From Pseudomonadota bacterium (GTDB lineage Bacteria > Chloroflexota > UBA6077 > JAJPHF01): 64,000 nt of DNA. Positions 8,080 through 15,925 of the stretch are shown here, one piece after another. Where the stretch lies: assembly GCA_021325365.1 (NCBI GenBank), contig JAJPHF010000117.1, positions 1-64,000 of the forward strand. Reading direction: 5' to 3'. Positions within the stretch are counted from its first letter, which is position 1; every line of letters starts with the position of its first letter. The notes under the pieces are model-generated. The model saw nothing but the letters and a program-made list of their open reading frames with translations. It did no database searches and had not been told where the DNA came from. The translations under genes were made by a program, and so were the position numbers.

Positions 8080-8431
8080 ACCCTCCCTGACGAATGCTGA
8101 TCGGCAGCATTATCGGCCCGCCAGCAAGCGGCGTACCAATGCGCCCCCCTGGCGCGGCCCAGGTACGGCGCGGCGCCCGGGAACGTGCGACCGTCCGCGA
8201 ACAGCAGCAGTCGGTGGCCGTGGGGTGGCACCAGTTGTGCCGTGTTTGTTACGGGGGATCGCTCGGTGTCGCTACTCGATGCGTGTGCCGAGGCCGTAAA
8301 TGGCGTCGGGGCCGACCGAGTCCTTGATGCCGCTCACGCCGGGGCGAGCGCCGGGCCGAAGAGGGCGTCGGCGGTGCGCTGGAGCACGGGCACGCTCCGG
8401 GGCGACATCCACGGACGCACTTGGCGCAATC
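8080..8431. other. Intergenic stretch with arsA-like tail copy
   Basis: No gene is supported here. On the minus strand 8329-8400 encodes VPVLQRTADALFGPALAPA and a stop, an extra copy of the 3' end of the ArsA-like gene at 9063. Confidence 0.6.
8344..8386. repeat. 43-bp direct repeat, distal copy of arsA-like 3' end
   Basis: Identical to 9079-9121, which lies inside the ArsA-like gene. The pair brackets the two small genes at 8432-9056. Similarity continues a few bases beyond on the upstream side. Confidence 0.9.
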
Positions 8432-8689
8432 CTACGCGGAAGCACGCTGCTTGCGCGCGGCTCTACGAGATGGATCGCTGGCGCTGGCCTGGCGTGCACG
8501 TTCCACCAGCTCGGCGCCCTGCGCAATCAGCCTAGAGCGCCGGCCGTTGTCGTAGAGGAGGCCCAGGCTTGCGATGTACTCGGCGTCGTTGGCAACCGCG
8601 ACTTTCAACACCATGCTGAGTGCGTCGGCTTCGGTTTCATGAATGCTCAGCAAGTTGCCCGACGCCCCGGACCACAGCTCGAATGCCAT
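8432..8689 (-). CDS. Small hypothetical protein, second gene of cassette
   Basis: An 85-residue acidic/helical protein starting MAFELWSGASGNLLSIHETE and continuing DALSMVLKVAVAND and IASLGLLYDNG. It resembles short proteins of actinobacteria and Chloroflexi that begin with a similar ELW-x-x-x-SGN motif; no function is known to me. I chose the ATG at 8689 over 8716 because GGAGAG lies 8 bp upstream and family members start there. It overlaps the upstream 139-residue gene by 53 bp, implying coupled translation. The two may form a toxin-antitoxin-like pair, but this is speculation from size and overlap. Confidence 0.65.
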   Translation of the reverse strand: MAFELWSGASGNLLSIHETEADALSMVLKVAVANDAEYIASLGLLYDNGRRSRLIAQGAELVERARQASASDPSRRAARKQRASA

Positions 8690-9056
8690 GACGTGACTCT
8701 CCATTCCTGTTCCCACCGTATACTGGCACCACGGCTACCACCGCGGCAAGCAGTACCTCTGGAGCGCCCCAAATAGTGTGGTGCCCGGCGCTCAGCGTGC
8801 GCTCGATCTGCACCGAGCTTTCCGGATTGATCTCCAGCAGGGCAATGTAACTGCCAAGTACGGGAAGCGCGCGCGCTCGTCGCCTTGCCTGGGCCTCTGT
8901 CGCGAACACGGACCGCCCACTGCGCAGGCGGCGTATCGCCGGCGGGTCCGATGGGGATGCCCGTCCCCGGGCATCATCCGAGAGGAAGTCATCGACTGTC
9001 GGCGGGTTCGTGCGGACGATTCGATAAACTCGACGCGGCGGCGCCGACGCTGCCAT
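8637..9056 (-). CDS. Hypothetical protein, first gene of cassette
   Basis: A 139-residue basic protein. The conserved-looking core is VYRIVRTNPPTVDDFLS, FATEAQARRRARALP, GSYIALLEI and GHHTIWGAPEVLLAAVVAVV. I recognise this as a recurrent uncharacterised family in soil bacteria but cannot name a function. The last 30 residues extend past the usual core and overlap the start of the next gene. The start lies 6 bp after the ArsA-like stop with only a weak ribosome-binding site, so it may depend on read-through translation. Confidence 0.6.
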   Translation of the reverse strand: MAASAPPRRVYRIVRTNPPTVDDFLSDDARGRASPSDPPAIRRLRSGRSVFATEAQARRRARALPVLGSYIALLEINPESSVQIERTLSAGHHTIWGAPEVLLAAVVAVVPVYGGNRNGESRHGIRAVVRGVGQLAEHS

Positions 9057-9062
9057 CCGGCA

Positions 9063-10067
9063 CTACGATTGAGCCGATGCGAGCGCCGGGCCGAAGAGGG
9101 CGTCGGCGGTGCGCTGGAGCATCGGCACGCCGCGCACCTCCGTTTCCCACAGCGGCAGGATAGCCCGCACCTGGCCGTCGAACTGCTCCCAGATCGTCGC
9201 CATGTGCTCGTCCTGCATGGCCACGCGGTTGCGCACGAACGCCGCCGTGTCGGCGCCCACCGTGCGGCGGTCGATCAGCATGTTCACGATCACGCCGCCC
9301 ACGGGAATGCCGAAGTCGTGGAACCACTGGATGAAGCGCGTAATCACCGCGATGGGCAGCGCCTCGGGCAGCGTGACGAAGAAGAACGCGGTCTTCGTGG
9401 CGTCCGTGAGCAGCACCCGCGCGTGCTCCATGCGCTCCTGAAAGCTCACCAGGTAGTCCATCAGCGGGTCCTCCTCCTTCTTCTTCGAGAAGGAGAGCAT
9501 CTCCCGCAGCGACCGCGCCTCCTCGCGCGACTTGAGCATCTTGTTGACCCACAGCGAGTAGATCTTCGACATGCCCAACAGCCGCCGCGCGTTCGCCGTC
9601 GGCGCCGTGTCGAACACGTATACGTCGTACTCGTCCTTGAACATGAGGTCGATCATGTTCTCGAACATCGCCGACTCTTCGAACGCCGGGTTCATCGTCG
9701 CCGACTCCACGAACTCGTCGGCCTTCGTGGAGATCTCGGCGAACTTCAGGAACCACTGGATCTTGTCCTTGATGTCCTGTTTCGAGCGCTCGATGGTTTC
9801 ATGCGTATCGATCTCGTAGGCCCACAGGTTGGGCACGTCCGCGACGGGCGTGTGGCGCCCGAACACATCTTGACCGAGTAACCCCGAGAGGCTGTGGACG
9901 GGGTTGGTCGAGGCGAGGAGGGTGCGGCGGCCCTGGCGCGCGAACCACAGCGCCGTCACGCCGGCCAGCGCCGTCTTGCCCACGCCGCCCTTGCCGCCGA
10001 AGAAGATGTACTTCAGGCCCGCATGCGCCTGCATGTACTGCGTCATCGACTCGGTGATGTCGGGCAT
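9063..10067 (-). CDS. ArsA/Get3-family ATPase 1
   Basis: A 334-residue soluble ATPase of the ArsA/GET3 (SIMIBI) class. The deviant Walker A reads FFGGKGGVGKTALAG at about residue 22. The switch region DPV is replaced by TNPVHSLSG, and the Walker B/signature is YVFDTAPTANARRLLG near 150. The metal-binding cysteines of arsenite pumps are absent and no ArsB permease is adjacent, so arsenic export is unlikely. Proteins of this class often work as paired dimers, and a divergent paralogue lies just upstream. Its 3' end is duplicated at 8344. Confidence 0.85.
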   Translation of the reverse strand: MPDITESMTQYMQAHAGLKYIFFGGKGGVGKTALAGVTALWFARQGRRTLLASTNPVHSLSGLLGQDVFGRHTPVADVPNLWAYEIDTHETIERSKQDIKDKIQWFLKFAEISTKADEFVESATMNPAFEESAMFENMIDLMFKDEYDVYVFDTAPTANARRLLGMSKIYSLWVNKMLKSREEARSLREMLSFSKKKEEDPLMDYLVSFQERMEHARVLLTDATKTAFFFVTLPEALPIAVITRFIQWFHDFGIPVGGVIVNMLIDRRTVGADTAAFVRNRVAMQDEHMATIWEQFDGQVRAILPLWETEVRGVPMLQRTADALFGPALASAQS

Positions 10068-10080
10068 GCTCGCTCCTGCC

Positions 10081-10211
10081 GTCAGCTATCAGCCGTCAGC
10101 TATCACCGAGTCTCGCCCGACCAGCGCCAGCCGTCGAACCGCACCCCGGCGGGTGCTCACGCCCCGGCAGAATCCAGCCACAGGCTGACTGCTGATAACT
10201 GACAGCTGATC
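10081..10211. repeat. GTCAGCTATCAGC-type repeats between arsA-like genes
   Basis: Tandem and inverted units of GTCAGCTATCAGC / GCTGATAACTGACAGCTGA fill both ends of this 145-bp gap (10081-10106 and 10182-10211). The same motif occurs at 11196-11280. They are palindrome-prone, low in GC for this genome, and non-coding. Confidence 0.7.
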
Positions 10212-10212
10212 G

Positions 10213-11187
10213 CTACGTCCCGTACATGATGCCCGCCAGCCGCTCGATGGCCGGCAGGCCCGTCACGTCGCGCTCCAGCTCGGGCACGCGCGCCAGCACC
10301 GCGGCGCCAAAATCGCGGTCGATCTCGGCCAGGTACCGCTGCTGCATCGTGATGCGATTCCGGAGATAGTCGGGCACGTTCTGCTGCGCTAGCTCGGGCG
10401 GCACCACTCGGTTCACGACGTAGCCCGAGATCGGCACGTCGAAGCGCGCGAACAGCTCCGCCGCCTTGCGCGTGTCGACGAGAATCATCTCCTCGGGCAC
10501 GAGGACGAAGAAGAACGCGGTCTTGCGGCGGTCGGTCAGGATCGCCGACGAGGCGCTGATGCGGCTGCGGATATACTGCAGCTCGTTCAGGATCTGGTCT
10601 TCCTCGACCACTTTCTGGCGCCGCATCTTCGAGGCGACCGCGTCGTACTCGCGCATCTCCTCGCGCAGCTTGGTGATCTTACCGATCCACTCGTCGTAGA
10701 CCTTCGCCATGCTGAGATAGTAGAGCGCGTGGCCGAGCGGCACCAGGTCGTAAATATAGTAGTCGTAGTCGCCCTGCACGACGATGTCGACCACGGCGTC
10801 GAAGATCGCGCTCTCCTCCATCGCTGGCTCGGCCGAGGCCGCGGCGATATAGTTCTCGATCTCCTCGGGCACCTGGTCGAAGCCGTACATGTCGAGGATC
10901 TTCTGGCGGATCTCGTCCTGGTACGCCTTGATGCGCTGATCCGCGTCGATCTCCTGGGCCCACAGGTTGTCCATGATCTGCACGGGGCCCTTGCCGAAGA
11001 TGTCCTGCTCGAAGATGTCGGAGAGGCTGGCCTGGGGATCGACGGAAAAGACGAGTACCCGTTTGCCCTGCCGCGCGAGCCAGTAGGCCGTTGCCGCCGA
11101 GAAGGTCGTCTTGCCCAGCCCGCCCTTGCCGCCAAACATGATGTAGCGCCGCTCGGGCTGCTGCAGGAACACGTCTCGGAGAGTCAT
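10213..11187 (-). CDS. ArsA/Get3-family ATPase 2
   Basis: A 324-residue paralogue of the next gene. Walker A is MFGGKGGLGKTTFSAATAYW at about residue 18 and the switch I aspartate is kept in FSVDPQASLSD. The signature normally DTAPTGH reads YDLVPLGHALYYLSMAKVY, so the Thr-Ala-Pro loop is changed. It shares ILTDRRKTAFFFVLVPEEM with its partner's LLTDATKTAFFFVTLPEAL. The conserved Walker A Lys and Thr imply ATP binding. A heterodimer with the 9063 protein is a reasonable inference. It is transcribed between the 91-residue gene and ATPase 1. Confidence 0.85.
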   Translation of the reverse strand: MTLRDVFLQQPERRYIMFGGKGGLGKTTFSAATAYWLARQGKRVLVFSVDPQASLSDIFEQDIFGKGPVQIMDNLWAQEIDADQRIKAYQDEIRQKILDMYGFDQVPEEIENYIAAASAEPAMEESAIFDAVVDIVVQGDYDYYIYDLVPLGHALYYLSMAKVYDEWIGKITKLREEMREYDAVASKMRRQKVVEEDQILNELQYIRSRISASSAILTDRRKTAFFFVLVPEEMILVDTRKAAELFARFDVPISGYVVNRVVPPELAQQNVPDYLRNRITMQQRYLAEIDRDFGAAVLARVPELERDVTGLPAIERLAGIMYGT

Positions 11188-11195
11188 GACCGCTC

Positions 11196-11280
11196 CAGCT
11201 ATTAGCTGTCAGCTATCAGCTTTCAGGAGTCGACGGTGGCCCGTCTGCTGATAGCTGACGGCTGACCGCTGACGGCTCGC
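11196..11280. repeat. AGCTGATAGCTGACGG-type repeats
   Basis: CAGCTATTAGCTGTCAGC (11196-11213) and CTGATAGCTGACGGCTGACC (11248-11267) are inverted copies of the unit also found at 10081-10211, in the gap upstream of ATPase 2. Confidence 0.65.
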
Positions 11281-11281
11281 C

Positions 11282-11557
11282 TCAGGCCATTGCGTCAGTC
11301 AGGTCCTTCTCGCGGAGCATGCGCCGCTTCCAGGTGGCGATCTGCGGCACCACGTGCGGGAGCAGGCGCAGCGAGTAGTACGGCGGCAGGATCGGCACGC
11401 CCAGCAGGTCCCCCATCGTGATGAGGATGAACAAGTGCTCCATGCTGGCCCGCGTGCGGATCGCGTAGCGGGTCATGTCGTGCGACGCCATCCCGTAGAA
11501 GATCTCTTTGAAGTTGTCGACTAGGCCAAACAACCCCGTGCGCTTCTCATCCGGCAT
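11282..11557 (-). CDS. 91-residue partner of the ArsA-like pair
   Basis: A small hypothetical protein heading the ArsA-like operon. It starts MPDEKRTGLFGLVDNFKEIF and contains MASHDMTRYAIRTRASMEHL and FILITMGDLLGVPILPPYYS. The middle is moderately hydrophobic and could be one membrane-associated helix. I chose the ATG at 11557 because AGGAGG stands 7 bp before it; longer frames upstream have no such signal. Its constant position before two ArsA-type ATPases suggests a substrate or adaptor role. That is inference. Confidence 0.7.
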   Translation of the reverse strand: MPDEKRTGLFGLVDNFKEIFYGMASHDMTRYAIRTRASMEHLFILITMGDLLGVPILPPYYSLRLLPHVVPQIATWKRRMLREKDLTDAMA

Positions 11558-11729
11558 CGCGCACCTCCTGCGTCGGCCGCGCGGGTGTGCCCGCTGGCCC
11601 TGAGCATAGCATACGCCGTGGCGGGGGCACGAGCGGGCAAATGGTCCCGTGGGCACGGGCGCCGGCCGCTGCCCGCCGGCCCGCCGATGTGGCACACTAG
11701 CCGCACCGGCGCCCGGCTGGCAAGGGGGA

Positions 11730-12389
11730 ATGGTGGACCGACTCGACCAGATCGGTGGTATCCTGCTGTTCTTCGGGGCCGGGCTCTGGGTGGCCTGGCT
11801 GCTCGGCGGCACGCTGATCAATCGGCGGCGGGCCGCGGCGGTGAGCCGCTGGGCCTACGCCGAGGCGCGCCCCCTCGGCAAGAAGCTGTACGTGCGCTGG
11901 ATCACGATGGCGGCGTTCGAGCTGACGGTGCCCGAGGCGCGCGCGCCGTTCCGGCAGCTCAGCTTCACCGGCTTTCTCCAGTCGCGCGAGATGCCGTTCG
12001 TGTGGCTTTGGAACCGCCTGCGACGGCGCGGCGACGTGCTAGTGGTACGCGCCGAGCTACGCCGACGCCCGCTGTGGGGGCTGGAGGTGTACCGCGCGCA
12101 GAGCCTCCTCGGGGGCGACGCCCGCCGCGCCGCCCTCGAGGCGGGCTGGACGCCTGCACCAGGCCCCGACGGCCTGTGGCGCGCGAACGGTGGCGGGGCG
12201 GCCGCCGAGCTGAGCGAGCGGCTGGTCGGCGCGCTCGGCCCGTGGGCAGCACATCTGGACCGCCTCGCCGTGCGCCGCGAGACGCCCCAGCTCGTCCTCG
12301 CGCTCGGGCTGAGCGGGGTGCGCCCGGGCGCCGCGCCGCCGCTGGGCGCCTGCCTCACCCGCCTGGCCCAGCTCGCCAGCGCCGGCTAA
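11730..12389 (+). CDS. Membrane-anchored hypothetical protein
   Basis: A 219-residue protein with one N-terminal membrane span (ILLFFGAGLWVAWLLGGTLI, about 9-28) followed by a basic cytosolic domain. RRRAAAVSRWAYAEARPLGK, LQSREMPFVWLWNRLRRRGD and VVRAELRRRPLWGLEVYRAQ stand out. The start ATG follows AAGGGGG. No family recognised. It is divergent from the ArsA-like operon. Confidence 0.7.
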   Translation: MVDRLDQIGGILLFFGAGLWVAWLLGGTLINRRRAAAVSRWAYAEARPLGKKLYVRWITMAAFELTVPEARAPFRQLSFTGFLQSREMPFVWLWNRLRRRGDVLVVRAELRRRPLWGLEVYRAQSLLGGDARRAALEAGWTPAPGPDGLWRANGGGAAAELSERLVGALGPWAAHLDRLAVRRETPQLVLALGLSGVRPGAAPPLGACLTRLAQLASAG

Positions 12390-12430
12390 CGTCCCCCGTG
12401 CTGTCCGCGCACCCGTCGCGGTCCGCGCGT

Positions 12431-12460
12431 TTGGCGGGCGCGCGGGGCTTTACGTATATT
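12431..12460 (+). promoter_or_regulatory. Candidate promoter for secreted protein
   Basis: TTGGCG (12431-12436), an 18-bp spacer and TATATT (12455-12460) precede the 12532 gene. The AT-rich -10 box stands out in this GC-rich DNA. Confidence 0.45.
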
Positions 12461-12531
12461 GTGGGGTTCTGAGGACGTCGTGGGGGCGCGGGACGATGAC
12501 ACGGAGCGTGGGGGCGCACCAGGAGCGGCGG

Positions 12532-14868
12532 ATGACGAGCGACGCGAGCGGGCGGTACGGCCGTGGGGAGCGGGGTGGAGCGCGATCGCGCGGCCGGCTG
12601 CGCCGCGCGGTCGGGGCCCTGCTGCTGCTGGCCGCGCTGCTGGCGCCGCTGCCCGGCCCCGGCGCCGCCGGCAGCACCGCGGCGCTGGCGCAGCCGGCCG
12701 CGCGCGGGGTCGCGGACGACGAGCCGCCGCCGTTCGGCGCGCCGTCGCGGTCGCTCGAGCAGGCCGACGCCTGTGCCGGCGCCGCCAGCTGCACCGAGCG
12801 CACCGAAACCGACAGCGCCACGGGCCAGCCCGCGGACGCGCTCCAGGTCGCCGGCGGGCCGGCCCAGACAACCGACCCGACGGGAGCCGCCAGCGCGTCG
12901 GACCAGGCGACGGCGTCGGCCGGCGCCGAGACGGCGAATGCGGCGGCCGCGCCCGCGCCGGCCGCGGCCCCGTCGAGCCAGCCGGCCAGCGCCCCGGGCG
13001 CGACGAATACGCTGCAGCAGTGCCCCGCCGGGCCGGCGCTGCTCGACACGCTCCGCACCCGCTGGGATGCCGGCACGCTGGTCCTGAGCGTGCAGCAGAG
13101 CGCGCTCGCGTCGCTCGCCCCCGGCCCAGACGCGCTAAGGGCGCTGACGGCCAGGCTGCGCGACGGCGAGCCCCCGCGGACCGACGATGCGCTGGGCTGG
13201 CTGCTGACGCGGCGTGAGGCCCCACGCTACCCCGACAACCCCTTCGTCACGCTCACCCGCGACCAGAGCCACGGCGAGGCGGGCGACGCGAGCTACGAGG
13301 CGCTGTTGGCGGCGCGCGTCGCGGCGAGCGACGAGGCGCTGCAGCCGCCGGACGTGCTCCGCCTGGCGCTCGACGTGACGGGCGGCGACTACCCGCTCGC
13401 CACGCTGGTCGCGCACAACCTGCTCAAGGAGCTAGCCTTCGCCAGCCGCGACGGCGCCGACGCGCTGGTCGGCTGGAGCGCCGGCGACCGCGGCAGCGCC
13501 GACGCCGCGCGCGCCGCAAGCGACCCGCGCTATACCGTGCGGACCGCCGCCGAGGTGCCGGCGCTCGTCGGCAAGCTGGCCGCCCTTCGCCCCGCCGACG
13601 ACCCGCGCGCCGACGACCGGCTGGGGCCCTGGTACCACCTGTTTGGGATGCTGTTCGTCGGCGCGCTCGTGGGCGGGCCGACGCCGTTCGGCCCCGAGGC
13701 CGATCTGCTCGCCGCCTGGTTCCAGCCCGACCCGGCCCCCGACGCGTACCAGGACCAGGTAACAGCCTGCGGCACGCGGCTCGCGGCCCTGGTGGCCGCG
13801 CTGGCGGCTCCGGCCGAGGCCGCCGCGCCCAGCGCCGCTGCCCCCGCCGCTCCGCCCAGCGCGCCGCCTGCCACCCGCGCGGCCGACCCCGCCGGCGCCC
13901 TCGCCGCGCCGTTCGCGGCGCCCGGCGCCGTCGCCGGGCCGACGAGCGGCGCGAGCGCGGCGCCGAGCCCGGCGGTCGGGCCGAGCAGCGCGGCCGCGCC
14001 CGCGGCCAATAGCCCTGCCGCGCCCGCGGCCAATACCGCGGCCGCCCCCGCGCCGCCGGCCGTGCTGAGCGCGCCGTTCGCCGCGCCCGTGATCGGTCCG
14101 CTCGCGGCCGCGCCGATCGCCTACTATCCGACGCCCTTCCCGGCGCAACCCGCGCCGGTGGTGCCGGCCCAGGCGCTGCCCCCCACGCCGGTCCCAGCCG
14201 CGGTGGTGTCGGCGCCGAGCATCACCGGCCTGGTCCGCAACGCGCAGAGCGGTCAGCCGCTCGCCGGGGCGACGGTGAGCGTGACCGGCACGGGCGCCGC
14301 GGCGACGACGGATGCCGGGGGCAATTACCAGCTCGCCGGCCTGACCCCCGGCGTCGTCCAGGTCAGCGTCACGGCCACCGGCTACATCGGCGACAGCGCG
14401 AGCGTCACTGTCCCGCCGACCGGTAGCGCCACGCAGAACTTCGCGCTGTCGCAGTCGCTGGCTGCCGGCCAGTTCCGCATCGTGCTCACCTGGGGGAGCA
14501 CGCCGCGCGACCTCGACGCGGTGCTCTACCTGCCGGGCGGCGGCGCCACCAACAAGGTCGACGCCTACACGCGGAGCGCGGCCGGCGCGTCGCTCGACAC
14601 CGACGCCAGGAACGGCGCCGGGCCCGAGACGATCACGATCACCCAGGCGAGTCCGGGCCAGTACACTTATGCGGTCCACCAGTACAGCAACGACGGTACG
14701 CTGGCCGCCAGTGGCGCCCACGTCCAAGTCCTGCGTGGCAGCAGCACCCTGCAATCGTTTGATGTGCCCTCGGGTGTGGGGCGCTGGTGGACGGTGTTCA
14801 CCTTCGACGGCACGTCGGGCACCATCACGCCCGTAAACACCATGAGCAGTCAGCCGCCCTCGCGCTAG
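12532..14868 (+). CDS. Secreted protein with carboxypeptidase-regulatory-like domain
   Basis: A 778-residue exported protein. A basic N-terminus and hydrophobic helix (RRAVGALLLLAALLAPLPG) form a signal peptide. Ala/Pro-rich linkers occur at about 70-160 and 425-560. A helical domain lies between them. Near 570 a CarboxypepD_reg-like domain begins (ITGLVRNAQSGQPLAGATVS, then GNYQLAGLTPGVVQVSV). The last 130 residues (RIVLTWGSTPRDLDAVLYLP) resemble the YfaP/DUF2135 beta domain. It is probably attached to or displayed at the cell surface. The ATG at 12532 follows AGGAGCGG; an ATG at 12496 would add 12 residues. Confidence 0.7.
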   Translation: MTSDASGRYGRGERGGARSRGRLRRAVGALLLLAALLAPLPGPGAAGSTAALAQPAARGVADDEPPPFGAPSRSLEQADACAGAASCTERTETDSATGQPADALQVAGGPAQTTDPTGAASASDQATASAGAETANAAAAPAPAAAPSSQPASAPGATNTLQQCPAGPALLDTLRTRWDAGTLVLSVQQSALASLAPGPDALRALTARLRDGEPPRTDDALGWLLTRREAPRYPDNPFVTLTRDQSHGEAGDASYEALLAARVAASDEALQPPDVLRLALDVTGGDYPLATLVAHNLLKELAFASRDGADALVGWSAGDRGSADAARAASDPRYTVRTAAEVPALVGKLAALRPADDPRADDRLGPWYHLFGMLFVGALVGGPTPFGPEADLLAAWFQPDPAPDAYQDQVTACGTRLAALVAALAAPAEAAAPSAAAPAAPPSAPPATRAADPAGALAAPFAAPGAVAGPTSGASAAPSPAVGPSSAAAPAANSPAAPAANTAAAPAPPAVLSAPFAAPVIGPLAAAPIAYYPTPFPAQPAPVVPAQALPPTPVPAAVVSAPSITGLVRNAQSGQPLAGATVSVTGTGAAATTDAGGNYQLAGLTPGVVQVSVTATGYIGDSASVTVPPTGSATQNFALSQSLAAGQFRIVLTWGSTPRDLDAVLYLPGGGATNKVDAYTRSAAGASLDTDARNGAGPETITITQASPGQYTYAVHQYSNDGTLAASGAHVQVLRGSSTLQSFDVPSGVGRWWTVFTFDGTSGTITPVNTMSSQPPSR

Positions 14869-14877
14869 CACCTCGTC

Positions 14878-14929
14878 ACGGTCAACTTGTTCGGTGTTGG
14901 CAACTGCCAACACCGAACAAGTTGACCGT
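14878..14929. terminator. Perfect 24-bp-stem hairpin
   Basis: Arms 14878-14901 and 14906-14929 are exact reverse complements around AACT (arm begins ACGGTCAACTTGTTCGG). It lies 9 bp after the stop of the secreted-protein gene. It has no U-tract, so it may act through the hairpin alone or be a mobile palindrome. Confidence 0.6.
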
Positions 14930-15045
14930 AGACAAGCCGCTAGCGCGCCGCGTCGGGCCGCCAGACGGCGCCCGCGCCCCGGGCTATCATGCCGCGATGC
15001 GCCAGCCGAGCCGGGCCGGCGCCGCGGACGCGCGGAGAGAGCAGC

Positions 15046-15912
15046 ATGAGCCCCGACACCAGTGCCCTGCGCGGCATCGACGTGCATACCCACATCCCCC
15101 GCCCGCCGGACATGGCGCCCAGCCCGCGCGCCGCGCAGATGGCGCAGTACTTCCGCAGCCCCGTCATGGGCATGACCGTCGAGCAGATGGTCGAGCTGTA
15201 CCGTCGGCTGCGCCTGATGGCGGTCGTCTTCGACATCGACAACACGACGACCGAGAACAGCCGGGGGGTGGGCAACGACTACGTCGCCGCGGTCATGCGC
15301 CGCTTCCCCGACGTGCTCATCGGCTGGGCGACCGTCGATCCCTGGCTGGGCCGCGCGGCCGTGCGGGAGCTAGAGCGGGCGGTGACGGAGCTGGGACTGC
15401 GCGGGCTGAAGCTTCACCCGATCACCCAGGCCTTCTTCCCCGACGACCGGCGCTTCTACCCGCTGTGGGCGAAGGCCGAGGAGCTGGGCATCCCCGTCAT
15501 CTTCCACACCGGCCACACCGGCGTGGGCGCGGGCGCGCCCGGCGGCACGGGGCTGCGCCTGAAATATGCCCACCCGATGCATCTCGACGACGTGGCGGCC
15601 GACTTCCCGAACCTGACGATCATCGGCGCCCACCCGTCCTGGCCCTGGCAGGACGACATGCTGTCGGTAGCCCTGCACAAGGCCAACGTCTACTTCGACC
15701 TGTCCGGCTGGTCGCCCAAATACTTCTCGCCGTCGCTCATCCAGTACGCGAACACGCTGCTCCAGAACAAGGTGCTCTTCGGCTCCGACTTCCCGGTCAT
15801 CAGCCCCGAGCGCTGGCTGGCCGACTTCGCGGCCGCCCCCTTCCGCGACGAGGTGCGCCCCAAGATCCTGCTGGAGAACGCGCGCCGCGTCCTCGGCCTC
15901 GCCGCCAGCTAG
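15046..15912 (+). CDS. Amidohydrolase-2 family metal-dependent hydrolase 1
   Basis: A 288-residue TIM-barrel protein of the amidohydrolase-related (Amidohydro_2, decarboxylase/lactonase) family. Metal and catalytic motifs are IDVHTHIPRP (H-x-H at 10-12), GLKLHPITQAF, VIFHTGHTG, IGAHPSWPW and the terminal FGSDFPVIS aspartate. Such enzymes hydrolyse or decarboxylate ring-cleavage products. GGAGAG precedes the ATG. Two relatives, both frame-broken, occur at 22669 and 31082. It is convergent with the respiratory operon. Confidence 0.8.
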   Translation: MSPDTSALRGIDVHTHIPRPPDMAPSPRAAQMAQYFRSPVMGMTVEQMVELYRRLRLMAVVFDIDNTTTENSRGVGNDYVAAVMRRFPDVLIGWATVDPWLGRAAVRELERAVTELGLRGLKLHPITQAFFPDDRRFYPLWAKAEELGIPVIFHTGHTGVGAGAPGGTGLRLKYAHPMHLDDVAADFPNLTIIGAHPSWPWQDDMLSVALHKANVYFDLSGWSPKYFSPSLIQYANTLLQNKVLFGSDFPVISPERWLADFAAAPFRDEVRPKILLENARRVLGLAAS

Positions 15913-15925
15913 CCTCGCCGGCAGT

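Noticed and set aside
4845..8100. CRISPR array near the Cas6-like gene
   Set aside because: No regularly spaced repeats of 25-37 bp with unique spacers were found on either side.
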